DNA from: Bacteroidia bacterium
Lineage (GTDB): Bacteria; Bacteroidota; Bacteroidia; Bacteroidales; GWF2-35-48
NCBI GenBank assembly: GCA_016212695.1
Contig: JACREX010000227.1
Span: 1 to 55,217, forward strand
Direction of reading: 5' to 3'
Length of the DNA stretch: 55,217 nucleotides
Part shown: positions 34,841 to 43,592 of the stretch, piece by piece
Position numbering within the stretch: the stretch's first letter is position 1
Layout of the letters: every line of letters starts with the position of its first letter
Translations under genes and position numbers: made by a program
Notes under the pieces: generated by a model
What the model was told of the DNA's origin: nothing
Seen by the model: only the letters and a program-made list of their open reading frames with translations
Database searches by the model: none

Positions 34841-37513
34841 GTGTGCAGGATCGTTATTCTTTTTGTATTTTTAACTTCATTCGCTTTTGCCGTTAAAGGG
34901 CAGGCGCTTTCTGGAACTACACGGGACGATAAAGGCGAGCCCCTTCCGTATGTTACAGTGTATGTGAAAGAGGCAAAATTCGGAACGTCGTCCAATAAAG
35001 ACGGTAAATATTTTCTTACACTGAACGAGGGAAAATATACCATAATTTTTCAATGTCTCGGATATGCAACGGTTGAAAAACAATTTACAGTTTTAAAAGG
35101 ATTAAACACATTAAATATTAACCTCTCTGTCAAGCCCTATCTGATTCCCACGGTGAATGTTTCCTCGAGCGCTGAAGACAAGGCGTATGCGATCATGAGG
35201 AAAGCCATCGGAATGGCTCCTTATTACAAAAACCAGGTTCAGGAGTTTACATCCGAAGTGTATATGAAGGGATCCGTAAAAATAAATAAACTCTCATGGG
35301 CTGTAAAATTTGCGACACGCAAGGAAAAAGACGCGCCCAAAGAAGGTTCGCTGTATATGCAGGAATCTCTCAATAATATTCATTTTACTGCGCCCGATAC
35401 CTATGATCAGAATGTAAAAATGATCCGTTCAAATTTCCCGTCAGACGATTCCGGGGGAGACGATGCGATGGGATTTATCAATGCAAGCCTTTACCAGCCC
35501 AAGATCGGAGACATCATTCTTCCCCTTGCCCCGTACGCCTTTAATTACTATAAATTTCGCTATGCCGGTTTCGCCAAAGAGGGCGACCGGATCGTAAATA
35601 AAATCCGGGTGATCCCGAAAAGAAAAAGCAAACAGCTTGTGGAAGGATATATTTACATTGCCGATAACTACTGGAATATTCACAGCGCAGACCTTACTGC
35701 GGAAACCATGATCGGAACCATCCAAGTGAAGCAGACTTTTGGCGAGGTCGAAAAAAATGTGTGGCTGCCGGTTACTTACAACTTCGACATCAAGGGAAAA
35801 TTCTTAGGCAATGAAGGCGCTGTCAATTATGTATCGTCTGTGAAATACAAGTCTGTGGTTGTAAATAAAAAGATAGCCGCGCCCGCGAATCTCGCCGCCC
35901 TGAATTATGATGAAAAACCGGAAGAGAAAAAAACAGAAACCAAAAAGAATAAAAAAATCAAAACGGACGCCCAATTAAAAAAGGAACAAAAACGGAAAGA
36001 GGAAATTGAAAAGCTGATGCAAAAAGAAGACATCAACAACAAGGATATGTACAAACTGGCAAAGTTCATGGACAAAGAAACGAAAGAAGCTGCCGATACG
36101 GAAACAATCAAAAATCTTGAAATTAAAAAGACTCATACGATTAAGATTGATTCAACGGCCCGTATTTCGGATACTGCAAAATGGAACATCATCCGTCCGG
36201 TGGAATTGACTCCCGAAGAAGCGAAAGGCATGATAGATCTTCAAAAATCGCTGGCCATGAAAGATTCTACCGATAAAAAAAAGGATACCCTTAAAAAGAG
36301 AGATACATGGTATGAAACCATACTTTTCGGGAACACCTGGCGCAATGAAAAAAAGAAAAGACGGATATCCTTTTCAGGCCTTATAACCCCGGAACAGTTC
36401 CGGTTCAATACTGTGGATGGATTTGTCGCGGGAATTGATTTTTACTATAGAAAAAGTTTTGAGAATACGGATATCAGTTTTAACCCCGTTGTTGCTTATG
36501 CCTTTAACAGGAATGAGGCAATGGGCAGGCTTGGCTGCCGGTTTTCGTATATTCCTTTGCGACGGGGCTCGGTAAGTTTTACTTTTGGAAGCGAAAGCGC
36601 CGACTTCAACCGCCGCGAAGGCGTCAGCGCATTGGGAAATACGGTTTCATCCTTATTTTTCCGTAAAAATTATATGAAACTTTACGAACAGCAATACGGA
36701 GAAATCCAGAACCAGATTGACCTGGTAAACGGGCTTGAGCTGATTACGGGGATTAGTTACTATTATCGGAGAATGCTCGAAAACCATACTGATTTTTCTT
36801 TCTTTTTTACAGATCAAAAAGAGTATACGCGAAATATCCCGGTGAATGATTCCGTGTACGGAACACTCCTCCCAGACCACAGGGCGGTCATTGCAAGGCT
36901 GAATTTAAACTATACGCCGGAGTATTATTATTATATGTATAAAAACCGCAAGCGGATGCTCTCGTCAAAATATCCTACATTTTCTGTTGACGCAAAATTC
37001 GGCGTACCCGATATTGCGCTAAGCGATGTTAAATTCATTCACTTGGAAGCAGGCATCAGGCAGAACATTAAAATGGGTCCGAACAACAGGTTGTCGTACC
37101 GCCTGGCCTGTGGGGATTTTTTGCTGAAAGACCGGCTGTACTTTACCGATTACAAACATTTCAACACGCAGGAGATACCCGTGGTTGTGGGTGATTTCCC
37201 GAATAGTTTTCAATTCCTTGCATATTATAAATACAGCGCCAATTCAGGTTACGCGCAGGGGTTTGTAACGTATCAATCGCCCTACCTTGTCATTAAATAT
37301 CTGCCATGGTTCAGCAACCGGATGTGGATGGAAAATTTGTACCTGTCTGCGCTTTATACTGAAAAATGCAAACCCTACTGGGAAGCCGGATATTCGATGA
37401 ACCAGATCGGTCTTTTATGTGGTATCGGTGTTTTTGTTGGTTTTGATAAATCGAAGTTTTATATGGTCGGAGTAAAAGCATCTATTAATTTGAGGGGAGA
37501 GATACGAATTTAA
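34841..37513 (+). CDS. DUF5686 outer-membrane protein with carboxypeptidase-regulatory-like domain
   Basis: 890 residues, starting at GTG (34841) with a signal peptide (MCRIVILFVFLTSFAFAVKG). Residues about 22-110 form a carboxypeptidase-regulatory-like beta sandwich (SGTTRDDKGEPLPYVTVYVK, GKYTIIFQCLGY). The rest matches the DUF5686 family: a long extracellular/periplasmic part, a Lys/Glu-rich stretch (about 350-430, charged helix) and a C-terminal barrel-like region rich in aromatic strands (YYYRKSFENTDISFNPVVAY, GVGFDKSKFYMVGVKASINL-type end). Such proteins resemble TonB-dependent receptors without the plug and are common in Bacteroidota; their role is unknown. It follows the thioesterase by 11 bases. 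Confidence 0.85.
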   Translation: MCRIVILFVFLTSFAFAVKGQALSGTTRDDKGEPLPYVTVYVKEAKFGTSSNKDGKYFLTLNEGKYTIIFQCLGYATVEKQFTVLKGLNTLNINLSVKPYLIPTVNVSSSAEDKAYAIMRKAIGMAPYYKNQVQEFTSEVYMKGSVKINKLSWAVKFATRKEKDAPKEGSLYMQESLNNIHFTAPDTYDQNVKMIRSNFPSDDSGGDDAMGFINASLYQPKIGDIILPLAPYAFNYYKFRYAGFAKEGDRIVNKIRVIPKRKSKQLVEGYIYIADNYWNIHSADLTAETMIGTIQVKQTFGEVEKNVWLPVTYNFDIKGKFLGNEGAVNYVSSVKYKSVVVNKKIAAPANLAALNYDEKPEEKKTETKKNKKIKTDAQLKKEQKRKEEIEKLMQKEDINNKDMYKLAKFMDKETKEAADTETIKNLEIKKTHTIKIDSTARISDTAKWNIIRPVELTPEEAKGMIDLQKSLAMKDSTDKKKDTLKKRDTWYETILFGNTWRNEKKKRRISFSGLITPEQFRFNTVDGFVAGIDFYYRKSFENTDISFNPVVAYAFNRNEAMGRLGCRFSYIPLRRGSVSFTFGSESADFNRREGVSALGNTVSSLFFRKNYMKLYEQQYGEIQNQIDLVNGLELITGISYYYRRMLENHTDFSFFFTDQKEYTRNIPVNDSVYGTLLPDHRAVIARLNLNYTPEYYYYMYKNRKRMLSSKYPTFSVDAKFGVPDIALSDVKFIHLEAGIRQNIKMGPNNRLSYRLACGDFLLKDRLYFTDYKHFNTQEIPVVVGDFPNSFQFLAYYKYSANSGYAQGFVTYQSPYLVIKYLPWFSNRMWMENLYLSALYTEKCKPYWEAGYSMNQIGLLCGIGVFVGFDKSKFYMVGVKASINLRGEIRI

Positions 37514-37534
37514 CATGGTATAATACAAACTAGT

Positions 37535-37650
37535 GCGGTAATCGGTAATCGGTTTCGCCTGCGGCGAACGGTAATCAGTGGTTTCTTACTTGACTGATGA
37601 TTGACGACCGACGACTGTACTGAATACCGATTACCGATTACTGATTACCA
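37535..37650. repeat. GGTAATC-family element with 16-bp inverted ends
   Basis: GTAATCGGTAATCGGT (37538-37553) and its exact reverse complement ACCGATTACCGATTAC (37626-37641) enclose a TTCGCC-TGC-GGCGAA hairpin (37554-37568), another CGGTAATC and a GA-type heptamer run (TGACTGA, TGATTGA, CGACCGA, CGACTG; about 37591-37617). The layout is that of a small non-autonomous palindromic element built of heptamers. Confidence 0.85.
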
Positions 37651-37659
37651 TTTAAAATA

Positions 37660-37667
37660 TACCTTTG
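37660..37667 (+). promoter_or_regulatory. Possible -7 element overlapping the first TTG of the next gene
   Basis: TACCTTTG fits TAnnTTTG. If used, transcription starts after the TTG at 37665, which favours the TTG at 37686 as the start codon. Confidence 0.35.
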
Positions 37668-37685
37668 CGTAAAATTAAAGATTCC

Positions 37686-38354
37686 TTGAGAATAAAAACC
37701 GTCATAGTATTTTTGCTGGCAAGCCTTTCCTTTTCTTGTTCCGCGCAATTTCTGGATTCGTTGAAAACGTTCCTGAAGCAGAAACCCCGGATCGCATTTC
37801 GTTTCGATACCAAAACATCGTTTATATCGGCAAATAATGTAAGCATCTGGGGCATTAACCTCGGACTGGATTTTGATAAGAAACTTAAAACCGGTTTCGG
37901 ATATTATTTTTTATTCTCGGATTTTTCCAAAAACAAGGTCGTTTCAAGAGAAAATAACCTGCCCGATACCTCTGTGAATGCACGGCTCAATTTTAATTAT
38001 GGCGGAATATTTGTGGAGTATGTTTTTTATAATAAGAAACGCTGGGAGATTTGTTTCCCTCTGCATCTCGGAATAGGCGTGTCAAAGTACCGCTACGATC
38101 TCAATAAGTTGCCGTACGAAACAGAGCCGCGGCTGATGGGGCTTTATGAAGCGAACCTCTGCGCACAGTACAGGATATTTTTCTGGCTGGGCGTTGGCGG
38201 CGGCATAGGCTACCGGCTCATGCTTATAGACAACCGCATGAACGACGAAAGTTTTACGTCTCCTATTTACAGCGTGAAGGTTAAAATATTCTTTGGCGAT
38301 CTTTATAGAAAATACTTTCCAAAGAAAGAGAATCAGGGTGTTCAGGGACCCTGA
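37686..38354 (+). CDS. Secreted or outer-membrane protein of unknown function
   Basis: 222 residues from the TTG at 37686 (the open frame also has a TTG at 37665). The later start gives a compact signal peptide (LRIKTVIVFLLASLSFSCSA then QF) and is compatible with a -7 element at 37660-37667. An SFSC lipobox-like end cannot be excluded. The mature part has barrel-like strands (RFDTKTSFISANNVSIWGIN, KTGFGYYFLFSDFS, GVGGGIGYRLMLID), so it may be a small outer-membrane barrel. No family recognised. A hairpin terminator overlaps its last codons. Confidence 0.68.
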   Translation: MRIKTVIVFLLASLSFSCSAQFLDSLKTFLKQKPRIAFRFDTKTSFISANNVSIWGINLGLDFDKKLKTGFGYYFLFSDFSKNKVVSRENNLPDTSVNARLNFNYGGIFVEYVFYNKKRWEICFPLHLGIGVSKYRYDLNKLPYETEPRLMGLYEANLCAQYRIFFWLGVGGGIGYRLMLIDNRMNDESFTSPIYSVKVKIFFGDLYRKYFPKKENQGVQGP

Positions 38355-38374
38355 TTAATTGGTTTTGTTTTTTT
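38331..38374 (+). terminator. Terminator overlapping the end of the preceding gene
   Basis: Stem AATCAGGGT (38331-38339) / ACCCTGATT (38348-38356), 8-base loop, followed by a T-rich stretch ending TTTTGTTTTTTT. The stop codon at 38352-38354 lies in the right arm. Confidence 0.65.
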
Positions 38375-38381
38375 ACAATAG

Positions 38382-38542
38382 TTCGGTAATTTTTTGGGTC
38401 ATTTTGGGCTAAAGCCCGCTATTCGTGAGCGTTTTGACTTACCCCGACCTGGTGTTTGAGCTTGTCGAAAACAAGGTCGGGGTAATTGATAAAACGTAGA
38501 AATACTAAGGGCTTTAGCCCTTCATTAAAAAAAATTACCGAA
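38382..38542. repeat. Nested-palindrome element (MITE-like) before the restriction-modification gene
   Basis: Outer perfect inverted ends TTCGGTAATTTTTT (38382-38395) and AAAAAATTACCGAA (38529-38542). Inside are GGGCTAAAGCCC near 38408 and GGGCTTTAGCCC near 38510, and in the centre TACCCCGACCT paired with AGGTCGGGGTA around a GAGCTTGTCGAAA loop. There is no coding capacity. Three concentric inverted repeats suggest a mobilised or recombination-active non-coding element. Confidence 0.85.
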
Positions 38543-38571
38543 GTATTGTTTTTATACTGTTACAAAATATT

Positions 38572-38579
38572 TAAATTTG
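38572..38579 (+). promoter_or_regulatory. Possible -7 element for the restriction-modification gene
   Basis: TAAATTTG fits TAnnTTTG, 24 bases before the ATG at 38604 and just outside the palindromic element. Confidence 0.4.
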
Positions 38580-38603
38580 TGAGGAGATAAAAATATATCT
38601 GAA

Positions 38604-41600
38604 ATGAGGATTGAGCCTATTGTACCTAAGAAAGCGCTAAATAAAGCATTTTTAAAGCAAAAGCCTTTAAGAAGCGAGATAGATTTATTTAAGGAGAACC
38701 TTATTAATCTTCTAACAAAGATTGATGAAATAGAAAGAGAAGAAAATCAAAAAAATCATATACGGGATTTTTTACGGGATACTTATTACAAAGACACAAA
38801 CGAAATAAATACAAAGGATACAAAAGACCTTGTTATACATCTTGAAAAAACCAATAAAGACAAAGTAGGTATAATTATCGAAGCCAAAAGGCCGGGCAAT
38901 AAAAATGAAATGCTCTCCACTGAAAAGCCCAACGCAAAAGCATTACATGAGTTAATTCTTTACTACTTCGACGAACGCAACAAGGCAGAAAATAACGAAT
39001 TGAAATATCTTATAATTACCAATGTTTACGAGTGGTTTATCATTGATGCAAATTATTTTGACAAAGTAATTTACCGGAATACGAAAATCAAAAAGTTATA
39101 CGAAACCTATATCAACGACAAAAAAGACACACCATTTTTCTATGAAGAAGTAAGCAAAATCATTCCGCAAATAGACAGCGAAATACCCTGCACATATTTT
39201 GATATTCGCAATTATGAAAAAGTATTGAAAAATGAGAACAAGGCAGACGATAAAAACCTGATTGCACTTTTTAAAATTCTTTCGCCACACCATTTGCTTA
39301 AAACCCCATTTGCCAACGACAGTAATTCTCTAAACGATAAATTTTATAAAGAACTCCTGCATATTATCGGACTTGAAGAAGCAAAAGAAGGTAACAAAAA
39401 TATAATCCGCAGGAAAAAGGAAAACAGAAATTCCGGTTCTTTGCTTGAAAATACCATTAGTGCAATAGAAACCGAAGACCCTTTACACAGAATCCCTGAT
39501 TTAAGTTTGTATGGAGATAGTAAGCAAGACAGGGTTTATAACATAGCCCTTGAACTATGTATTACATGGATAAACCGAATATTATTCCTGAAATTACTCG
39601 AAGGTCAGTTAGAAAATTATCACAAGGGCGACAAACAATACCGTTTCTTAAATGTTGAGACCATTCACGATTTTGACGAACTTTTTAAACTTTTTCATAA
39701 AGTGTTGGCAATAAATTTCAGCGAACGCACTGAAGCAATCAAAAATAAATACAGTAAAATTCCATACTTAAACAGCTCCCTTTTTGAAATCAGCGAACTG
39801 GAAGACCAGGCTATAAAAATAAATTCACTTGATAATTCCGAACCGCTCGAATTAATCAATAACACTATTCTAAAAGACATCCAGAAGAAAACAAACAAGC
39901 TCACAAACCTTGATTATCTTTTTAAATTTTTAGATGCTTACGACTTTGCAAGCGAGGGAAAAACTGAAATACAAGAAGAAAACAAAAGTATAATCAATGC
40001 TTCGGTTCTTGGTAAAGTATTTGAGAAAATAAACGGTTACAAAGACGGTTCAATATTCACACCCGGATTTATTACAATGTATATGTGCCGGCAATCTGTA
40101 AGACTGGCAGTAATTCAAAAATTTAAAAATAAGTACGGTTGGAATGTTGAGAAATTTGAAGACCTTAAAAATTATCTTGCAGACAGGAAAAGCAGCAAAG
40201 ACATATTAGAATTTAATGAAGTAATTAATTCTTTAAAAATGTGTGATCCTGCTGTTGGCAGCGGTCATTTTTTAGTTTCATTGCTCAATGAAATTATTGC
40301 AATAAAATATGAATTAGGCTTACTGGCCGATGAAAACGGAATCCGAATAACAGACTATGAAGTAAGCATTGAAAACGATGAGTTAATTTTAACCGACAGC
40401 AGCGATGATATTTTTGAATATACGATTCACAACGGAAAACCCATAACAAAAGAAGTTCAACGAATTCAAAAAACTCTGTTTCGTGAAAAACAAACCATAA
40501 TAGAAAACTGCTTGTTTGGCGTTGATATTAATCCAAATTCTGTAAAAATTTGTCGCCTTCGCCTGTGGATTGAATTGCTTAAAAATGCCTATTATAAAGA
40601 AGATGGTACTTTGAGCGGAGCCGAAAAGTACACAGAACTCGAAACCCTGCCCAATATTGATATAAATATTAAATGCGGAAACAGCCTGATTAGCCGCTAT
40701 GCTTTAGATTCTGATTTGAGCAAAGCCCTCAAAAGCATTAAATACGACATTAAGGCATACAGAGGGTTTGTAAACGATTATAAAAATGAAAAAAGTCGGG
40801 ATGTAAAACGAGGTTTGCAAAAAATTATAGACTCAATTAAAAACGATTTCAGAACACAGATTTCGCAAAACGATCCTAAAAAGAAAAAACTTGACAAACT
40901 ACTCAATGAACTTTATAACAGGTTTACCGGTAATTTTCTTTTTGAACCCGAATCTCAATATGGAAATAAGAAGGAAAAAATAATAATTAAAGAAAAAGAA
41001 AATCTTGAAAACGAAATCTCTAAACTTTCGAAAGAATTAGATGAAATTAAAGCAAGTACAATATATAAAAATGCCTTTGAATGGAGATTTGAGTTCCCCG
41101 AAGTATTAAATAATGACGGAGATTTTGAGGGCTTTGATTTGGTTATTGGGAATCCGCCTTACGGAGTTTCAATAAAAGGTGGCCAGCGTGATGCAATCGT
41201 TGCTTCATTAAATAAAGTTCCTGATTTTGAGATTTACTATTTCTTTATAAATATTGCCAAAAAAATTCTAAAACCTAACGGAATTAAAACCTACATTATC
41301 CCCAACTCAATTTTATTTAATGTTTTTGCAAAAAGTTATCGTGAAAATCTTTTCAATCAATGGCAAATAAGAGAACTTTTGGACTGTACTGATTTTAATA
41401 TATTTGAAGGTTCAGCTACGGTGAGATGTATTATTACTCTTTTAATTAACAAACAATCTGACGATAAAGTTTTTTATCGACCTACGGCTAATGCAACCTC
41501 TTTTGAAGAATTAATAAGCAGAAGATTATCTGAAACAACAAAAGATATTTTACTTGCAAATAATCAAAACTGGGCTTTAATTTTCAAGTTGAATGCTGAT

Positions 41601-42290
41601 GTGCTTAATATCGTGGCAAAAATTCGTAAGAATAAAAAAATACTAATAGATTTATTCCCTGAAATTAGTCAAGGGCTTATTGCTTATGATAAATATCAAG
41701 GACAGGATGAAGAAACTATTAAAAATAGAATATTTCACAGTAATCAAAAACAAAATGGTTGGAAAAAATGGTTGTGGGGCGAAGATATTACGCCTTATCG
41801 AGTAAAATGGAATGAAAAAGAATTCATTAATTATTGCGATGGTATAGCAAATCCAAGAGAACCAAAATATTTTAAAGGAGTAAGAATTTTAATTAGGGAA
41901 ATAACAAACCCTAAAATATTTGCTGGCTTTACAACTGATGAAAGTTATAATGACCCTGCAATAATTATTGTTTTAAAAAATAAAGAAGGGAATTTTGATA
42001 TAAAATTATTGTTAGGAATTTTAAATTCCACTTTGGCGACTTTTTATCATTTCAATTCATCGCCAAAAGCAACAAAGGGAGCATTCCCCAAAATTTTAGT
42101 TGATGATATTAAAAACTTTCCATTACCTAATCATACAGAGCAACAGCCCATCATAACAATAGTTGATCAAATCCTTGAAGCCAAAAAACAAGGCAAAGAC
42201 ACCGCAGAATTAGAAAAGCAAATAGATACAATGGTTTACAAACTGTATGATTTATCGGAGGAGGAGATAAAGATTGTGGAGGGGAAATAA
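38604..42290 (+). CDS. Type IIG-like restriction-modification enzyme (Eco57I-type)
   Basis: 1,228 residues combining nuclease, N6-adenine methyltransferase and probable specificity region. Near the N-terminus DLVIHLEK...GIIIEAKRP (acidic residue then E93-x-K95) fits a PD-(D/E)xK endonuclease. The methyltransferase core has the SAM-binding motif I CDPAVGSGHFLVS (about 547), CLFGVDINPNSVKICRLRLW, and the catalytic NPPYG (about 849). Between them lies a charged coiled-coil insert (about 760-820). The C-terminal third (KWLWGEDITPYRVKW, LLGILNSTLATFYHF) resembles TaqI/Eco57I target-recognition regions. One chain would methylate and cut the same site. Base composition is clearly more AT-rich than the neighbours and a nested palindrome lies just upstream, both signs of acquisition. 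BREX PglX is an alternative for the methylase part, but no brx genes are present. Confidence 0.87.
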   Translation: MRIEPIVPKKALNKAFLKQKPLRSEIDLFKENLINLLTKIDEIEREENQKNHIRDFLRDTYYKDTNEINTKDTKDLVIHLEKTNKDKVGIIIEAKRPGNKNEMLSTEKPNAKALHELILYYFDERNKAENNELKYLIITNVYEWFIIDANYFDKVIYRNTKIKKLYETYINDKKDTPFFYEEVSKIIPQIDSEIPCTYFDIRNYEKVLKNENKADDKNLIALFKILSPHHLLKTPFANDSNSLNDKFYKELLHIIGLEEAKEGNKNIIRRKKENRNSGSLLENTISAIETEDPLHRIPDLSLYGDSKQDRVYNIALELCITWINRILFLKLLEGQLENYHKGDKQYRFLNVETIHDFDELFKLFHKVLAINFSERTEAIKNKYSKIPYLNSSLFEISELEDQAIKINSLDNSEPLELINNTILKDIQKKTNKLTNLDYLFKFLDAYDFASEGKTEIQEENKSIINASVLGKVFEKINGYKDGSIFTPGFITMYMCRQSVRLAVIQKFKNKYGWNVEKFEDLKNYLADRKSSKDILEFNEVINSLKMCDPAVGSGHFLVSLLNEIIAIKYELGLLADENGIRITDYEVSIENDELILTDSSDDIFEYTIHNGKPITKEVQRIQKTLFREKQTIIENCLFGVDINPNSVKICRLRLWIELLKNAYYKEDGTLSGAEKYTELETLPNIDINIKCGNSLISRYALDSDLSKALKSIKYDIKAYRGFVNDYKNEKSRDVKRGLQKIIDSIKNDFRTQISQNDPKKKKLDKLLNELYNRFTGNFLFEPESQYGNKKEKIIIKEKENLENEISKLSKELDEIKASTIYKNAFEWRFEFPEVLNNDGDFEGFDLVIGNPPYGVSIKGGQRDAIVASLNKVPDFEIYYFFINIAKKILKPNGIKTYIIPNSILFNVFAKSYRENLFNQWQIRELLDCTDFNIFEGSATVRCIITLLINKQSDDKVFYRPTANATSFEELISRRLSETTKDILLANNQNWALIFKLNADVLNIVAKIRKNKKILIDLFPEISQGLIAYDKYQGQDEETIKNRIFHSNQKQNGWKKWLWGEDITPYRVKWNEKEFINYCDGIANPREPKYFKGVRILIREITNPKIFAGFTTDESYNDPAIIIVLKNKEGNFDIKLLLGILNSTLATFYHFNSSPKATKGAFPKILVDDIKNFPLPNHTEQQPIITIVDQILEAKKQGKDTAELEKQIDTMVYKLYDLSEEEIKIVEGK

Positions 42291-42355
42291 TGATTTTTTT
42301 AAACGAAAATAACGTAACGAGTGCCGTCTGATAATATTAAATTTTAACCTTTAAT

Positions 42356-42805
42356 ATGAAAAAGAAAAAACTTGGAATTACAGCGCTGGTTTTGCTTGGA
42401 ATCGGCATTATATTTCTTGCGGTAACGCTTCAAAATATTTCGCGAGATAAAAAGCTTGAAGCCGGCGGCATTACTACTACGGCAACCGTAGTTAAACAAT
42501 TTATCAGCCGTTCAGGTAAAGGGGCTTCGCATACACATTGGCTCCGCGTAACGTATCAGGTTGAGAACTCGCTTAATCATGAATTAAATTCAGAAGTAAG
42601 CGAAGATTTCTGGAACAATCATCCTGAAAATACTACGGTGCGGGTTCGTTATCTGAAGAGCAATCCCGATACAGCTGATATCCTTGAAACAGCATTGGGT
42701 CAGAAAAGTTATTTTGTACAATTTATTATTGCCGCAATCATAATTGCCGGGGGTCTTGTTTTTTTAATAATAAGATTCAGGCAACCCAACACCCCGCTCA
42801 GGTAG
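42356..42805 (+). CDS. DUF3592-like two-helix membrane protein
   Basis: 149 residues with an N-terminal membrane helix (LGITALVLLGIGIIFLAVTL), a small beta-rich periplasmic domain (TTATVVKQFISRSGKGASHT then RVTYQVEN, VRVRYLKSNPDTADI) and a C-terminal helix (VQFIIAAIIIAGGLVFLII). This layout fits DUF3592 proteins; no function is known. It lies 65 bases after the restriction-modification gene and 136 bases before the ABC gene set, so its operon membership is uncertain. Confidence 0.72.
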   Translation: MKKKKLGITALVLLGIGIIFLAVTLQNISRDKKLEAGGITTTATVVKQFISRSGKGASHTHWLRVTYQVENSLNHELNSEVSEDFWNNHPENTTVRVRYLKSNPDTADILETALGQKSYFVQFIIAAIIIAGGLVFLIIRFRQPNTPLR

Positions 42806-42909
42806 TTTGAATCAAACATAGTATTCTCTTTTCCGTCCCGGTTTATCAGGGAACGCAACGATTAATCAATCAATAAAAAAGCATAAATTTTTTTATTCAT
42901 ATTTTTTTA

Positions 42910-42917
42910 TAAATTTG
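42910..42917 (+). promoter_or_regulatory. Possible promoter of the coiled-coil/ABC operon
   Basis: TAAATTTG (TAnnTTTG) 24 bases before the ATG at 42942. It overlaps an upstream in-frame TTG (42915), supporting the ATG as the true start. The -33 region is only T-rich. Confidence 0.45.
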
Positions 42918-42941
42918 TCAATAAATTATAAACTGAAAATC

Positions 42942-43589
42942 ATGGCAGGTTTTTTTAAAAAAGCGCTGGGTGTTTTTGTCGAGTTTGACGAAAATGCCGA
43001 GACCGCCGAAAAACAATCCGTATCGCCCCAGGTTACTTCCCGGCAGCCCGTTACATATGAAAAGCGCCTTAATGCCGAAGATGTTGATAAATTTGCAAAG
43101 CATTTCGAGAGTTTATTCGACCAGGCTAATTTACCGGGCCCGGATTATTTCGAATTCTGGAAAATGATGGAAACCCTCGAAAAGCATATTGCCGATGAAA
43201 ACGCCCGGATTTCTGCAACCTTTGCAGCGCTGAGCGTACAGGGTCTGACCAAAGAAAAACTTATTGAAACAGCCAACCAGTATAAATTGGTTATTCAGAA
43301 TGACCGGACAAATTTTGAAAAAGCCCTGAACGATGCCGGAAGGAATGAAATTGAACTGCGCCAGAAAAAACTGAAAGATCTCGAACTTCTGATTCAGAAA
43401 AATTCTGAAATGATACAGAAATTAACCAAGGAAATCACGGAAAGCCAGGGCATGACGGCGAGGCTTAAAGTCGAAGTTCAGGAAGAAGAAAACAAATTCA
43501 GCAAAAATAAAAACGGCTATTTAATTGCCTGTGAAGCCGTCTTAAATAAAATCACAACAGATATTCAAAAGATTCAAACAAACTTATAA
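42942..43589 (+). CDS. Coiled-coil protein with amphipathic N-terminal helix, unknown function
   Basis: 215 residues from the ATG at 42942; an in-frame TTG nine codons earlier overlaps a promoter element. There is no signal peptide or membrane helix, so it is probably cytoplasmic. The first 15 residues (MAGFFKKALGVFVEF) could form an amphipathic helix, followed by a polar linker to about residue 50 and a long helical/coiled-coil body (NEIELRQKKLKDLELLIQKN, SEMIQKLTKEITES). Amphipathic N-terminus plus coiled coil is the plan of PspA-type membrane-surface proteins, but I see no decisive PspA motif, so this is only an analogy. It is the first gene of a tight set, with the next start 3 bases after its stop. 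Confidence 0.75.
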   Translation: MAGFFKKALGVFVEFDENAETAEKQSVSPQVTSRQPVTYEKRLNAEDVDKFAKHFESLFDQANLPGPDYFEFWKMMETLEKHIADENARISATFAALSVQGLTKEKLIETANQYKLVIQNDRTNFEKALNDAGRNEIELRQKKLKDLELLIQKNSEMIQKLTKEITESQGMTARLKVEVQEEENKFSKNKNGYLIACEAVLNKITTDIQKIQTNL

Positions 43590-43592
43590 TTT

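Noticed and set aside
38604..42290. BREX PglX methyltransferase
   Set aside because: No brx or pgl genes flank it and an EAK nuclease motif lies in the same chain, which fits a type IIG enzyme better.
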